Shown: positions 1-8,760 of the stretch, one piece after another
Numbering within the stretch: the first letter of the stretch is position 1
Layout of the letters: each line of letters opens with the position of its first letter
NCBI GenBank assembly: GCA_964370985.1
Contig: CAYJLE010000017.1
Span: forward strand, 1-55,701
Direction: 5' to 3'
Source: JAHDVS01 sp964370985
GTDB lineage: Bacteria > Actinomycetota > Thermoleophilia > Gaiellales > Gaiellaceae
Length of the DNA stretch: 55,701 nt
Program-made: the position numbers and the translations under genes
The notes under the pieces: generated by a model
The model's input: only the letters and a program-made list of their open reading frames with translations
What the model was told of the DNA's origin: nothing
The model's database searches: none

Positions 1-101
1 ACCGACACCTCGAAAGAACCACCGCCACGGGTTGACTCTCATAGAAGCATCCCCTCGATCGTGAGCCGATTCGATTACCCCGCACCGGGACGGGCCAACG
101 C

Positions 102-123
102 GGGGCGGGTTGGGACCCGCCCC
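102..123 (-). terminator. Hairpin at the 3' end of the ABC exporter operon
   Basis: A perfect 9-bp inverted repeat (GGGGCGGGT / ACCCGCCCC, 4-nt loop) abuts the stop codon of the minus-strand permease. There is no U-tract, as is common for high-GC intrinsic terminators. On the minus strand it reads GTAGGGGCGGG..., a motif that recurs at 43430 and 53511 next to gene ends, so it could also be a member of a dispersed repeat family. Nothing else is recognisable in bases 1-101. Confidence 0.5.
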
Positions 124-899
124 TACAGGGTTCTTCGGTAGATACCGAACGCGCGGGTCGCGAGCGCGCTCGCGAGCGCGACGAACCCGAGCAGGAGCCC
201 CGTGTACAGCCCCACCCGGCCCCAGTCCGTGTCGAGGCTCGACATCTCCCGCGCGGCGACAACGCCCCAGTTGACCGGATTGAAGCGTGCCGCCCACTGC
301 ATCCAGCCCGGCATCAGCGTCTCGGCGATCAGCGTCGCCGAGATGAACGTGAGCGGGAGGCCGAAGAAGTTCAGGATCGCGATCAGCGGCTCCTCGCGCC
401 TGACGATCAGGGCGATGCCGTGCGAGATACCGGCGAAGCCGGCGCCCACCAGAGCCGCGACCACGGTGATCACGAGCCAGCCGGCGACCCCCCGCTCGAC
501 GCGCGCTCCGAGCAGCCACGCCGTGCCGAGGATGATCACCGTCTGCACCATCGAGATGATCGCCGCGTGCAGCACCTGCGAGACGATCAGCGAGCCCGGG
601 TTGACGCGCGTCGCCAGGAAGCGAGGGACGACACCCCGATCGAGATCGTCGATCATCGCCATCCCCGACCAGACGGCGCCGAAGAAGGCTGTCATCACGA
701 CCACGCCCGGCGCGAGGAACTGCACGTACGAGTCGGTGGCGAAGCCGGGCAGATCGATGATCCGCCGGAACAGTTGGCTGTAGAGCAGGAGCCAGAACAT
801 CGGCTGCGTGAGCGCGAACACGAGCCAGATCGGCTGGCGCAGGAAGTTGCGCTGGTGGCGGACGAGCATCGCCAGCGTGTCCTGGATGGCGGCGGTCAC
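123..899 (-). CDS. ABC-2 type exporter permease (DrrB-like)
   Basis: A 258-residue integral membrane protein of the ABC-2 permease family, predicted to form the transmembrane half of a drug or polyketide/lipid exporter in the cytoplasmic membrane. It has about six hydrophobic segments after a short cytoplasmic N-terminus (LVRHQRNFLRQPIWLV), the usual layout and size for DrrB-like permeases. The GTG start overlaps the stop of the upstream ATPase gene by four bases, so the two are translationally coupled and probably form one transporter. The substrate cannot be read from the sequence; antibiotic resistance is only the family's historical association. Confidence 0.88.
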   Translation of the reverse strand: MTAAIQDTLAMLVRHQRNFLRQPIWLVFALTQPMFWLLLYSQLFRRIIDLPGFATDSYVQFLAPGVVVMTAFFGAVWSGMAMIDDLDRGVVPRFLATRVNPGSLIVSQVLHAAIISMVQTVIILGTAWLLGARVERGVAGWLVITVVAALVGAGFAGISHGIALIVRREEPLIAILNFFGLPLTFISATLIAETLMPGWMQWAARFNPVNWGVVAAREMSSLDTDWGRVGLYTGLLLGFVALASALATRAFGIYRRTL

Positions 900-1861
900 G
901 GCGCGCTCCCCGCCTCGTCCTCGGAGCGGAAGTCCCTGCCCGTGAAGTGGAGGTAGACGTCGTCGAGAGACGGCCTGGCCACGGTGACGGAGGCGACCGC
1001 GATCCCGCTCGCCTCGAGCGCCGAGAGGATCCCGGGAACCGCCTGGGCGCCGTGCTCGACGCGGGCGCGCAGGTGACGCCCGTCCGTGACGGTCTCCTCG
1101 ACGACACCGAGACGCTCGACGACAGCGGCCGCGGCCGTCGCGTCACCCCCGGCGAGCTCGACGGTCACGGCGTCCCCGGCCAGCTGGCGCTTCAGCTGAT
1201 CCGGGGGGCCGTCGACGACGACCCGGCCCCGGCTGACGATCGCGACCCGCTTCGCGAGACGGTCGGCCTCTTCGAGGTAATGGGTGGTGAGGAGGATCGT
1301 GAGCTGCTCCTCGCCGGCGAGCCGCTCGAGCTCCTCCCACATCGCCGCCCGCGCTTCGGGGTCGAGGCCGGTGGTCGGCTCGTCGAGGAACAACACGACG
1401 GGCCGGTGGACGAGGCCCATGACGACGTCGAGGCGGCGCTTCATCCCGCCGGAGTAGGTGCGCACGATCCGGTCGGCGAAGTCCCCGAGCCCGAATGTCT
1501 CGAGCAGCTCGTCCATCCGCCGGCGCAGCTCGGCCGGGGGGACTCGCTGCACGCGCCCCTGGAGCAGGATGTTCTCCCGGCCGGTCGCGTGGACGTCGAC
1601 GCCCGACGCCTGGGGCACGTAGCCGATCGAGCGCCGCACGGCGCCCGCCTCGCGGACGACGTCGTACCCGGCCACGCGGGCCGTGCCCGCGTCGAGGGTC
1701 GAGAGCGTCGCGAGAATCTTCACCGTCGTCGACTTGCCGGCGCCGTTCGGCCCGAGCAGGCCGAACACCTCGCCCTCGGCGACGGAGAAACCGACTCCGT
1801 CGAGCGCTCGCACCCCCTTCGGGTACGTCTTCTCGAGCCCCTCGACCTCGATCGCAGCCAC
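896..1861 (-). CDS. ABC exporter ATP-binding protein (DrrA/CcmA-like)
   Basis: A 321-residue ATPase that powers the adjacent permease. Walker A is GPNGAGKST (about residues 38-46), the signature is YSGGMKRRLDV, Walker B is VLFLDEPTTGLDPEAR, and the H-loop is LLTTHYLEEADRLA. The roughly 100-residue C-terminal extension (VTVARPSLDDVYLHFTGRDF) is typical of DrrA-type exporters and contacts the permease. The reading frame is open far upstream; the GTG at 1861 was chosen because homology (VAAIEVEGLEKTYPKG) begins there. No Shine-Dalgarno sequence is obvious before it. Confidence 0.9.
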   Translation of the reverse strand: MAAIEVEGLEKTYPKGVRALDGVGFSVAEGEVFGLLGPNGAGKSTTVKILATLSTLDAGTARVAGYDVVREAGAVRRSIGYVPQASGVDVHATGRENILLQGRVQRVPPAELRRRMDELLETFGLGDFADRIVRTYSGGMKRRLDVVMGLVHRPVVLFLDEPTTGLDPEARAAMWEELERLAGEEQLTILLTTHYLEEADRLAKRVAIVSRGRVVVDGPPDQLKRQLAGDAVTVELAGGDATAAAAVVERLGVVEETVTDGRHLRARVEHGAQAVPGILSALEASGIAVASVTVARPSLDDVYLHFTGRDFRSEDEAGSAP

Positions 1862-1930
1862 GCGGCTGGGGAGTCTAGCGGCGAGCCGGCGGCCCGGGCC
1901 AGGGGCAGGCGCGCGGCTATCGTCCCCGGG

Positions 1931-2458
1931 GTGCCTGCGCGACCGCGGCCTCGAGGCATCCTCCTGACCGGCTCTGTCGGCTCCGGCAAGACGCGGCTCC
2001 TCCACGAGCTCGGCGAGGTCCTGGAGGAGCGGGAGGAGCCCTACGCCCTCGTCGATCTCGACTGGCTCGCCTGGTGCCGGCCGGCAACCGGGTTCGCCGT
2101 GCGGGACATCCTCGCGCGCAACCTCGAGGCCGCGTGGGAGACGTTCGCTGCCGCCGGGATCGAGCGGCTCGTGCTCGCCCGGCACGTGGAGCGCCCCGAG
2201 GACGTTGCTGCGCTGCGAGGCGCCCTTCCGGGCGTCGAGCTGACGGTCGTCGAGGTGCGCGCCCCGCTCGGCGTGGTCGAGGCGCGCCTGCGGGCGCGAG
2301 ACACGGGCAGAGAGCTGGCCGAGCACCTGGCGGAGGCGAGGCGCTGCGCGGCCACGGGGGCGTCTCCGGTCGCGGACGCCACCGTCGACAACGGCGAGCG
2401 CCCGATCCGAGACGTCGCCCGCGAGGCGCTCGCGGCCGCGGGGGGGGCACCGCGGTAG
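1931..2458 (+). CDS. Small P-loop NTPase / kinase-like protein
   Basis: A 175-residue protein starting at GTG. A Walker A motif, LTGSVGSGKTRLL, lies near the N-terminus (about residues 11-22), followed by a putative acidic Walker B stretch (YALVDLDWLAW). The size and motif spacing resemble shikimate-kinase or gluconate-kinase-fold proteins (AAA_18/AAA_33 type) that phosphorylate small molecules, but no substrate-specific motif is recognised. It diverges from the exporter operon and ends 10 bp before the MoaD-MoaE gene, which seems to have its own promoter. A specific function cannot be assigned. Confidence 0.65.
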   Translation: MPARPRPRGILLTGSVGSGKTRLLHELGEVLEEREEPYALVDLDWLAWCRPATGFAVRDILARNLEAAWETFAAAGIERLVLARHVERPEDVAALRGALPGVELTVVEVRAPLGVVEARLRARDTGRELAEHLAEARRCAATGASPVADATVDNGERPIRDVAREALAAAGGAPR

Positions 2459-2468
2459 GCTTGACCCC

Positions 2469-3110
2469 ATGCGGATCAGGGTCAGGCTGTTCGCGGCGCT
2501 GCGCGAGCAGGCCGGGGCGGCGGAGCGCGAGCTCGAGCTTGCGGAGGGCAGCCGCGCCGCCGACGTCTGGGCGGCGCTGCCCGGGCTCGGAGCCGAGCCT
2601 CCCGGGATCCTCTACGCCCTGAACCGGGAGTACGTACCGCCCACGCGGGAGCTCGCCGACGGGGACGAGCTCGCCCTGATCCCGCCCGTGTCGGGCGGCT
2701 CGTTCCGCCTCACAGCCGACCCGATCGACCTCGTCGCCGTGGTCGCCGACGCCGCGGACGAGGAGGCCGGGGCCATCGCCACCTTCGTCGGCACGACGCG
2801 CGCGCACTCGCGGGGCCGCACGGTCGACCACCTCGAGTACGAGGCCTACGAGGGCATGGCGGAGCAGGAGATGGAGCGCCTCGCTGCCGAGCTGAGGACC
2901 CGCCACGACCTCTGCAAGGTCGCGATTACCCACCGCATCGGCCGGGTCGAGATCGGCGAGACGAGCGTCGCGATCGCCGTCTCGGCCCCGCACCGGGCCG
3001 CCGCACTTGCCGCGTGCGCCGAGGCGATCGACACGCTCAAGCAGACGGTGCCGCTCTGGAAGAAGGAGGTCTACGAGGGCGGCGAGGAGTGGCTCGGCCG
3101 CGGCTCGTGA
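2469..3110 (+). CDS. moaX: MoaD-MoaE fusion, molybdopterin synthase
   Basis: A 213-residue single-chain molybdopterin synthase. Residues 1-77 are a MoaD ubiquitin-like domain ending in SGG (Gly76-Gly77), normally the extreme C-terminus that is thiocarboxylated. Residues 78-213 are MoaE, with the conserved segments GAIATFVGTTR, LEYEAYEGMAE, HRIGRVEIGE and VPLWKKEVYEGG. It converts precursor Z (cPMP) into molybdopterin for the molybdenum cofactor. MoaX of M. tuberculosis has the same architecture and is known to be cleaved after the Gly-Gly; cleavage here is inferred. A -10-like TAGGCT lies 7 nt upstream of ATG, suggesting a leaderless mRNA. The product would serve the formate dehydrogenase encoded at 30-35 kb. 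Confidence 0.9.
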   Translation: MRIRVRLFAALREQAGAAERELELAEGSRAADVWAALPGLGAEPPGILYALNREYVPPTRELADGDELALIPPVSGGSFRLTADPIDLVAVVADAADEEAGAIATFVGTTRAHSRGRTVDHLEYEAYEGMAEQEMERLAAELRTRHDLCKVAITHRIGRVEIGETSVAIAVSAPHRAAALAACAEAIDTLKQTVPLWKKEVYEGGEEWLGRGS

Positions 3111-3111
3111 G

Positions 3112-3702
3112 CTAGCGGCCGCCGCGGGCGCGCCCGACGAGGCGCCAGGCGAGCGGTAGCAGCGCCCCCGCGAGGTACAGCTTCAGGAGATCGCCGACCA
3201 CGAACGGATAGAGGCCCGCCTCGAGCGTGGCCTCGAGGCCCGTGTCGAGCTCGGCGGCGAGCCAGGGCAGCCCAGCGGCGTAGATGACCACGTTGCCGGT
3301 CAGCATCGCCGCGATGGCGGAGGAGAGCCGCCGGTCCCACCGGCGCTCCGCGAGCCAGCCGGCCAGCGCGGCGGCGACGATGAACCCGATCAGGTAGCCG
3401 CCGGTCGGGCCCATGAACGTCTCCCACCCGTGCGTCTGCTGCGCGTACACCGGCGCGCCCGCGATCCCGACGAGCAGGTAGAGCACGAGGCTCGCGAGGC
3501 CGCGGGCGAAGCCGAGCGACGCGCCGACCAGCACCACCGCGAAGGTCTGCCCGGTGATCGGAACGGGCGTGAACGGGAGCGGGATCGACACCTGGGCCGC
3601 GAGCGAGACGAGCGCAGTCCCCGCAAGGACGACCAGCGCGTCGGTCAGGAGCCCGGTGCGGGGGAGAACGGCGAGGCGGAGGGTGGCAGCGTTCGCGTGC
3701 AC
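3112..3702 (-). CDS. bioY: BioY, biotin ECF transporter S-component
   Basis: A 196-residue membrane protein with about six hydrophobic helices and the BioY signatures VPITGQTFAVVLVGASLG, GPTGGYLIGF and GLYPFVVGDLLKLYLA. BioY captures biotin with high affinity and either works alone or with an EcfAT energising module. No EcfA or EcfT lies alongside; the ABC genes at 0.1-1.9 kb are an unrelated exporter type. The start chosen is GTG 3702; an in-frame ATG at 3741 would extend it into the selA promoter. It is divergent from selA, and the 46-bp gap must hold both promoters. Confidence 0.88.
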   Translation of the reverse strand: MHANAATLRLAVLPRTGLLTDALVVLAGTALVSLAAQVSIPLPFTPVPITGQTFAVVLVGASLGFARGLASLVLYLLVGIAGAPVYAQQTHGWETFMGPTGGYLIGFIVAAALAGWLAERRWDRRLSSAIAAMLTGNVVIYAAGLPWLAAELDTGLEATLEAGLYPFVVGDLLKLYLAGALLPLAWRLVGRARGGR

Positions 3703-3735
3703 CGAGCGCGCATCATATCGCGGCCGCGCGGCCCC

Positions 3736-3741
3736 TATCAT
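3736..3741 (+). promoter_or_regulatory. -10 box of selA (leaderless)
   Basis: TATCAT ends 7 nt before the GTG start of selA. This spacing places transcription start at or beside the first codon, so translation would start without a leader. No Shine-Dalgarno sequence is present. Confidence 0.5.
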
Positions 3742-3748
3742 CAGTGAA

Positions 3749-5083
3749 GTGACGGAACGCCCGCCCGGAGCGCGCCTGCGCGAGCTGCCGCCGGTCGACC
3801 GGCTGCTCGCGGACCCGCGCCTGCTCGAGGTTGCGGAACGGCACGGCCGCGGCGTCGCCGTCGAAGCGGTCCGGCGCGCCCTCGAGGGGGCCCGCGAGGA
3901 GATCCGCGCCGGCTTCGAGCCGGGAGACCTCGCCGACCGCGCGCGGGCGGAGGCGCACGCGATCCTTCGCCCGCGCCTGCGCCGCGTGATCAACGCCACC
4001 GGCGTGATCGCCCACACGAACCTCGGCCGCGCTCCACTCGCGGCCGCCGTGCTCGAGCGGGTCGCGGAGGTTGCCCGTGGCTACTCGAATCTCGAGCTCG
4101 ACCTCGAGCCGGGCACCCGGGGCTCGCGGCAGACCCACGTGGCCGGGCACCTGCGCGACCTGACGGGGGCGGAAGCGGCCCTCGTCGTCAACAACAACGC
4201 GGCCGCGGTGCTGCTCGCGCTCGCCGCCCTGGCCGAGGAGCGTGAGGTGATCGTCTCGCGCGGCGAGCTGGTCGAGATCGGTGACGGCTTCCGCATCCCG
4301 GACGTGCTCGCCCGCTCCGGCGCGCGGCTCGTCGAGGTGGGGACGACGAACCGCACGCGCGTGGCGGATTACGAGCGCGCGATCACAGCCGAGACCGCGG
4401 TGCTGCTGCGCGTGCACCAGTCGAACTTCCGCATCGTCGGCTTCGCGGAGCAGCCTGGCCTGTCGGAGCTCGCGATGCTCGCGGAGAAGCGCGGGCTGGT
4501 CCTGGTCGACGACCTCGGCTCCGGCGTGCTCGGCCATCTCGGTGACGAGCCGTCGGTGAGGGCGAGCCTGGCCGCCGGCGCGCACCTCGTCTGCTTCTCC
4601 GGAGACAAGCTGCTCGGCGGCCCGCAGGCGGGGATCGTCGCCGGCCGGACCGACCTCGTCGAGCGCCTGCGCCGCCACCCGCTGCAACGGGCCCTGCGCG
4701 CGGACAAGCTGACGCTCGCCGCGCTCGAAGGGACGCTCGCCCTCCATCGCGACCCGGCCCGGGCGCGGCGGGAGGTGCCGGTGCTGCGGATGCTCGCCGA
4801 GCCGGCCGGGGCGGTGCGAGCCCGCGCCGAGCGGCTGGCGGCGCTCACCGGCGGGTCGGTCGAGCAGACGGTGGCGCGCGTCGGCGGTGGCGCGCTGCCG
4901 CTCGCCGAGCTCGAGAGCTTCGCCTGCGCGCTCGAGGAGGCCCTCGCGACGCCGCTGCGGCTCGGCGAGCCGCCGGTGGTCGGGGTCGTCCGGGACGGAC
5001 GGCTCCTGCTCGACTGCCGCACCGTCGCCGACGCGGAGCTCGAGGAGGTCGCCGCGGCCGTAGCCGCCGCCCGCGCATCATGA
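3749..5083 (+). CDS. selA: L-seryl-tRNA(Sec) selenium transferase
   Basis: A 444-residue PLP enzyme that converts Ser-tRNA(Sec) into Sec-tRNA(Sec) with selenophosphate. Family signatures include INATGVIAHTNLGRAPLA, YSNLELDLEPG and the PLP-lysine motif FSGDKLLGGPQAGI (lysine about residue 287). Length matches bacterial SelA. The GTG at 3749 is preceded by TATCAT, suggesting leaderless initiation. The stop overlaps selB by four bases (ATGA), giving a selAB operon. Its likely client, the in-frame UGA of formate dehydrogenase, is in this same window at 34992-34994. selD is not in the window. Confidence 0.95.
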   Translation: MTERPPGARLRELPPVDRLLADPRLLEVAERHGRGVAVEAVRRALEGAREEIRAGFEPGDLADRARAEAHAILRPRLRRVINATGVIAHTNLGRAPLAAAVLERVAEVARGYSNLELDLEPGTRGSRQTHVAGHLRDLTGAEAALVVNNNAAAVLLALAALAEEREVIVSRGELVEIGDGFRIPDVLARSGARLVEVGTTNRTRVADYERAITAETAVLLRVHQSNFRIVGFAEQPGLSELAMLAEKRGLVLVDDLGSGVLGHLGDEPSVRASLAAGAHLVCFSGDKLLGGPQAGIVAGRTDLVERLRRHPLQRALRADKLTLAALEGTLALHRDPARARREVPVLRMLAEPAGAVRARAERLAALTGGSVEQTVARVGGGALPLAELESFACALEEALATPLRLGEPPVVGVVRDGRLLLDCRTVADAELEEVAAAVAAARAS

Positions 5084-6870
5084 CGCGAGCGCCGCTGGTC
5101 CTCGGGACCGCGGGTCACATCGACCACGGCAAGACGTCGCTCGTCCGGGCTCTCACCGGCAAGGACACGGACCGGCTGCCGGAGGAGCGCGAGCGCGGGA
5201 TCTCGATCGACCTGGGCTACGCGCCGCTCGAGCTCCCCGACGGCCGGCAGCTCTCCGTCGTCGACGTCCCGGGCCACGAGCGCTTCGTGCGCACGATGGT
5301 GGCGGGCGCGACCGGGATCGATCTGTTCCTGCTCGTGATCGACGCCGCCGAGGGCGCGCGGCCGCAGACGCACGAGCACCTCGCCATCATCCGCCTGCTC
5401 GGGATCGAGCACGGCGTCGTCGCCGTCACGAAAGCCGATGCCGTGGATGCGGAGACGCTCGAGCTCGCGCTCGACGAGGCGCGCGAGCTCGTCCCGGACG
5501 CAGAGGCGGCCGCGGTCAGCGCCCGCACCGGCTTGGGTCTCGGAGAGCTCGTCGCCGCGCTCGCCCGTGTCGCCGACCGGGTCGAGCGCCGCCAGCCGCT
5601 CGCAGCGACCCGGCTGTTCGCCGACCGCTCCTTCAGCCTGCGCGGAATCGGCACCGTGGTGACGGGCACGCTCTGGTCCGGGTCGATCGGCGCCGGCGAC
5701 GAGCTCGAGCTCGCGCCAGGCGGGCGCAGGGCGCGCGTGCGCAGCGTGCAGGTGCACGAGCGGGCGGTGGAACGGGCCGCGGCCGGGCAGCGCGTCGCGG
5801 TCTCTCTCCCCGGCGTCGAGCGGGCGGAGATTCGCCGGGGCGACGCGCTCGTCGCCCCCGGCGCCTATCCGGCCAGCTACCGCCTGGACGTGCTGCTGCT
5901 CGAGCTGCCGGGCGCGGCCCGGGATCGCGCGCTCCCCGCCCATGCGACCGTCCATGTACACCACGGCACGGCGGAGCACCTGGCTCGACTCGTACGGATC
6001 GGCGAGCGCTATGCGCAGCTGCGGCTCGCGACGCCGGCGGTGGCGGCCCGCGGCGACCGGCTCGTGCTGCGCGAGCAGACGACCGTCGGCGGCGGGATCG
6101 TGCTGGACCCGGCCCCGCCACGGCGGCCGAGCGAGGGGCGGCTGGCGCTGCTCGAGCGGGGCGATCCGGAGTCGATCGTGCTCGGGATCCTCGACGCCAC
6201 CCCCGAGCCGCTCTCGCAACAGGACCTGGCCCGCCGGGCCCTGCTCTCGCCGGAGGATGTCGAGAGGGGCCTCGCCGCTGCCGTTCGGGCGGGCGCCTGG
6301 TGCCTGACCCCGGCTCGCTTCGACGTGATCGCGACCCGGGTCGCACACCGGCTCGCGGAGCGGGCGGCAACCTCGCCGCTCGACCCGGGCATCCCGCTCG
6401 CGGAGCTCCTGCCGCCGCGGCCGTGGGCCCCGGCCGTCCTGGGGCTGCTCCCGCTCGAGCGGCGAGGCGCGAAGGCGTACGCGCGCGGCGCCAGCGCCAG
6501 GCTCGGCGACCGCGCGGAGGCGGCCGAGCGCCTCGAGACGCAGCTCGCCGCGAGCGGGCTGGCCGCCGTCCAGCTCGACGATCCGGAGCTGGCGGTCTAC
6601 CTCGAGCGGGCGGGCCGGCTCGTGCGTCTCGCCGACGGGCTCGTGGTGTCGGCAGAGGCCTACGCGAGCGCGAGCGCGCTCGTCGTCGAGGAATGCGAGG
6701 CCGCGGGCTCGATCACGCTCGCGCGCTTCCGCGACCTGGCCGGGACGGGCCGGCGTGTAGCTCAGCTCGTGCTCGAGCGTCTCGACGCGGACGGGGTTAC
6801 CCGGCGCGCAGGCGACGCTCGCGTTCTGCGCAGGCGCGGCCGGGCCGGCGGAGGCGGGGGCCGAGGCTGA
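5080..6870 (+). CDS. selB: Selenocysteine-specific elongation factor SelB
   Basis: A 596-residue GTPase that delivers Sec-tRNA(Sec) to UGA codons marked by a SECIS hairpin. The N-terminal EF-Tu-like G domain shows GHIDHGKTSL (G1), DVPGHERF (G3) and TKADAVD (G4). Beta-barrel domains follow (RGIGTVVTGTLWSGSI is typical of domain II), and the last 200 or so residues form winged-helix repeats that bind the SECIS RNA. The C-terminus ends in a low-complexity Arg/Gly tail (RRRGRAGGGGGRG). ATGA overlap with selA shows translational coupling. Confidence 0.95.
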   Translation: MTRAPLVLGTAGHIDHGKTSLVRALTGKDTDRLPEERERGISIDLGYAPLELPDGRQLSVVDVPGHERFVRTMVAGATGIDLFLLVIDAAEGARPQTHEHLAIIRLLGIEHGVVAVTKADAVDAETLELALDEARELVPDAEAAAVSARTGLGLGELVAALARVADRVERRQPLAATRLFADRSFSLRGIGTVVTGTLWSGSIGAGDELELAPGGRRARVRSVQVHERAVERAAAGQRVAVSLPGVERAEIRRGDALVAPGAYPASYRLDVLLLELPGAARDRALPAHATVHVHHGTAEHLARLVRIGERYAQLRLATPAVAARGDRLVLREQTTVGGGIVLDPAPPRRPSEGRLALLERGDPESIVLGILDATPEPLSQQDLARRALLSPEDVERGLAAAVRAGAWCLTPARFDVIATRVAHRLAERAATSPLDPGIPLAELLPPRPWAPAVLGLLPLERRGAKAYARGASARLGDRAEAAERLETQLAASGLAAVQLDDPELAVYLERAGRLVRLADGLVVSAEAYASASALVVEECEAAGSITLARFRDLAGTGRRVAQLVLERLDADGVTRRAGDARVLRRRGRAGGGGGRG

Positions 6871-6917
6871 GGCTCCAGCCGCCTGGCATGGCGGCCGATA
6901 GCCGTACAATGCACGCC

Positions 6918-8555
6918 GTGCTCCCGCGGGTCGTCCTCGCCTCCGGGGCGGCCCTGGCAACGTCGTTTGCCCTTGCGGGTGTCGCGCTGGCGCAGCCTGC
7001 CCGCGACGCGCGCGCGGCCGCTCCCGGCTCGCCGGACGCGCTCACGCGGGCACTCGAGGCGGGCCGCCTGACACCGGCCGGGTACGCCCTCCAGCGGGCG
7101 CTCGCGCTGTTCGACCGCGGGGGAGTGGCGGCGCGGTTCGGGCCTGTCGCAACCCCGGAGCCTCGCGCCGCGACGCTCGTCCTGCGCGACCTCGTGGCAC
7201 GGCTCGACGAGCTGCCGCCGGCCGAGCGTCGCCTGGCACGGAGCCTGCTCGCGCGGCCCGACGAGGGCGTCGCCGACCCGTACGGGGACAGCTACACGGT
7301 TCCGAGCCGGTTCGAGTGCTCCGGCGACGTATGCCTGCACTGGGTGGACACGACCGGAAACGCCCCGCCGTCCGACGATGCCGACGCCGACACGATCCCG
7401 GACACGGTCGAGGTCGTCCAGGCGACGCTGGCCGAGGTCTGGGCAACCGAGATCGATCGGTACGGCTACCGGCCGCCCCTCACGGACGAGAGCTCCCCGA
7501 ACCATGGCCCGGACGGGCGGATCGACATCTACCTCGTGGACGTCGGCTCGGACGGGGTGTACGGCTACTGCACGACCGACGACCCTCGCCGCGGTGGCGG
7601 CCCGGACACGGTGTCCGCCTACTGCGTCCTCGACAACGACTTCGCGCCGTGGCAGTTCGGCGGCGCCGCAGCCGAGGACAGCCTGGCCGCGACCGCGGCC
7701 CACGAGTTCTTCCATGCCGTCCAGTTCGCCTACGACTACCTCGAGGACAACTGGCTGATGGAGGCGACCGCCACGTGGATCGAGGACGAGGTCTTCGACG
7801 ATGTCGACGACAACGTCGGCTATCTGCGCAGAAGCCATCTGTCCCGGCCGTCGGTCCCGCTCGACATCGGCCCGAGCTCCGGCACACACCCGCTGTTCAT
7901 CTACCAGTACGGAGCGTTCCTGTTCTACCGCTTCCTCTCCGAATGGCAGGGCTCGCCGGATGTCGTGCGCCGGATCTGGGAGCTCGCCGACGCCGCCCCG
8001 GGCGCGCCCGACCACCACTCGACCGACGCGATCGCAGGCGCGCTCGAGGAGCGGGGCACGACGCTGGGTGCGGCGTTCCGCGGCTTCGCCGCGGTCAACA
8101 CCCGGCCCGACGCGTTCTACGAGGAGGGCGCGACGTACCCGGTGCCCAGCCCTTCCCGGTCGACGGCGCTCGCGGCGGGCGGATCTGCGAGCGGCCGCGT
8201 CGCGCTCGATCACCTGACGAGCTGGTACGGCGCCTTCCGCCCCGCCACGAAGCTGCGCGACGGCGCCCGGCTGACAGTGTCCGTGGATGGACCGCCACTC
8301 GCCCGCGGCGCGGAGGCGACGCTCGTGTCGATCCCACTCTCGGGCCAGCCCACGTACCGGACGTTCCGCCTCGACTCCCGCGGCAACGGCTCCCTGACCG
8401 TGCCGTTCGGCCGCAGCCTGGCCTCGGTCACGCTCGTCCTCTCCAACGCGAGCATTCGGCTCGACTGCTGGCGGGGCAGCCCGTACGCCTGCATGGGCAC
8501 CCCGCTCGACGACAATCGGGTGTTCCGCTACCGGGCAGCGGTCAGCGGCAACTAG
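6918..8555 (+). CDS. Secreted HExxH metalloprotease-like protein
   Basis: About 545 residues with an N-terminal signal peptide ending near VALAQP. The centre carries a gluzincin-like zinc motif, AAHEFFHAVQFAYDY, followed about 20 residues later by a likely third-ligand glutamate in LMEATATWIED. Upstream acidic stretches (DDADADTIPDTVEVVQ) look calcium-binding. This resembles the MXAN_6640-type family of putative secreted proteases; the substrate is unknown. The start is uncertain: GTG 6918 is 7 nt after a TACAAT box, while ATG 6909 and ATG 6888 are in frame. It sits between selB and tRNA-Sec on the same strand without any evident selenium role and contains no in-frame UGA. Confidence 0.75.
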   Translation: MLPRVVLASGAALATSFALAGVALAQPARDARAAAPGSPDALTRALEAGRLTPAGYALQRALALFDRGGVAARFGPVATPEPRAATLVLRDLVARLDELPPAERRLARSLLARPDEGVADPYGDSYTVPSRFECSGDVCLHWVDTTGNAPPSDDADADTIPDTVEVVQATLAEVWATEIDRYGYRPPLTDESSPNHGPDGRIDIYLVDVGSDGVYGYCTTDDPRRGGGPDTVSAYCVLDNDFAPWQFGGAAAEDSLAATAAHEFFHAVQFAYDYLEDNWLMEATATWIEDEVFDDVDDNVGYLRRSHLSRPSVPLDIGPSSGTHPLFIYQYGAFLFYRFLSEWQGSPDVVRRIWELADAAPGAPDHHSTDAIAGALEERGTTLGAAFRGFAAVNTRPDAFYEEGATYPVPSPSRSTALAAGGSASGRVALDHLTSWYGAFRPATKLRDGARLTVSVDGPPLARGAEATLVSIPLSGQPTYRTFRLDSRGNGSLTVPFGRSLASVTLVLSNASIRLDCWRGSPYACMGTPLDDNRVFRYRAAVSGN

Positions 8556-8626
8556 CTCGGCGAGGCTCGAGCTCGACGACGTCCGCACCCTCCCGAACCG
8601 CTGAGGCCAGCGCCGGGCGAGCCAGC

Positions 8627-8632
8627 TAGGCT
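8627..8632 (+). promoter_or_regulatory. -10 box for tRNA-Sec
   Basis: TAGGCT ends 6 nt before the first acceptor-stem base of the tRNA, so tRNA-Sec probably has its own promoter. No convincing -35 is seen. Confidence 0.4.
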
Positions 8633-8638
8633 GGCAGC

Positions 8639-8731
8639 GGAGCGGCATGGGCCCGGTGGCCCAGCCGGTCTTCAAAACCGGTGAGGCGTGGTAGCCCCAC
8701 GCTGGCTCGGTTCGACTCCGGGGCCGCTCCG
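8639..8731 (+). tRNA. selC: tRNA-Sec (anticodon UCA)
   Basis: A 93-nt selenocysteine tRNA. The acceptor stem has 8 bp (GGAGCGGC with GCCGCTCC). The long D stem is GGGCC/GGCCC with a CGGT loop, the anticodon stem is CCGGT/ACCGG with loop CTTCAAA (anticodon TCA at 8672-8674), the extra arm is long (GCGTGG/CCACGC), and the T arm is 5 bp with loop TTCGACT. The 8+5 acceptor/T architecture is the bacterial tRNA-Sec hallmark. The discriminator is G and CCA is not encoded. It is decoded by the SelA/SelB pair just upstream. Confidence 0.96.
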
Positions 8732-8760
8732 TCAGATCGCCGCCCAGCTGATGTTCTCGT

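Noticed and set aside
896..1861. ABC exporter as the energising module for BioY
   Set aside because: The ATPase and permease are DrrAB/ABC-2 exporter types, not EcfA/EcfT, and are separated by other transcription units.
4369..6960. 863-codon open frame on the minus strand across selA/selB
   Set aside because: Shadow frame created by GC-rich codon bias; it is antisense to two strongly recognised genes and has low-complexity Arg/Ala/Gly composition.
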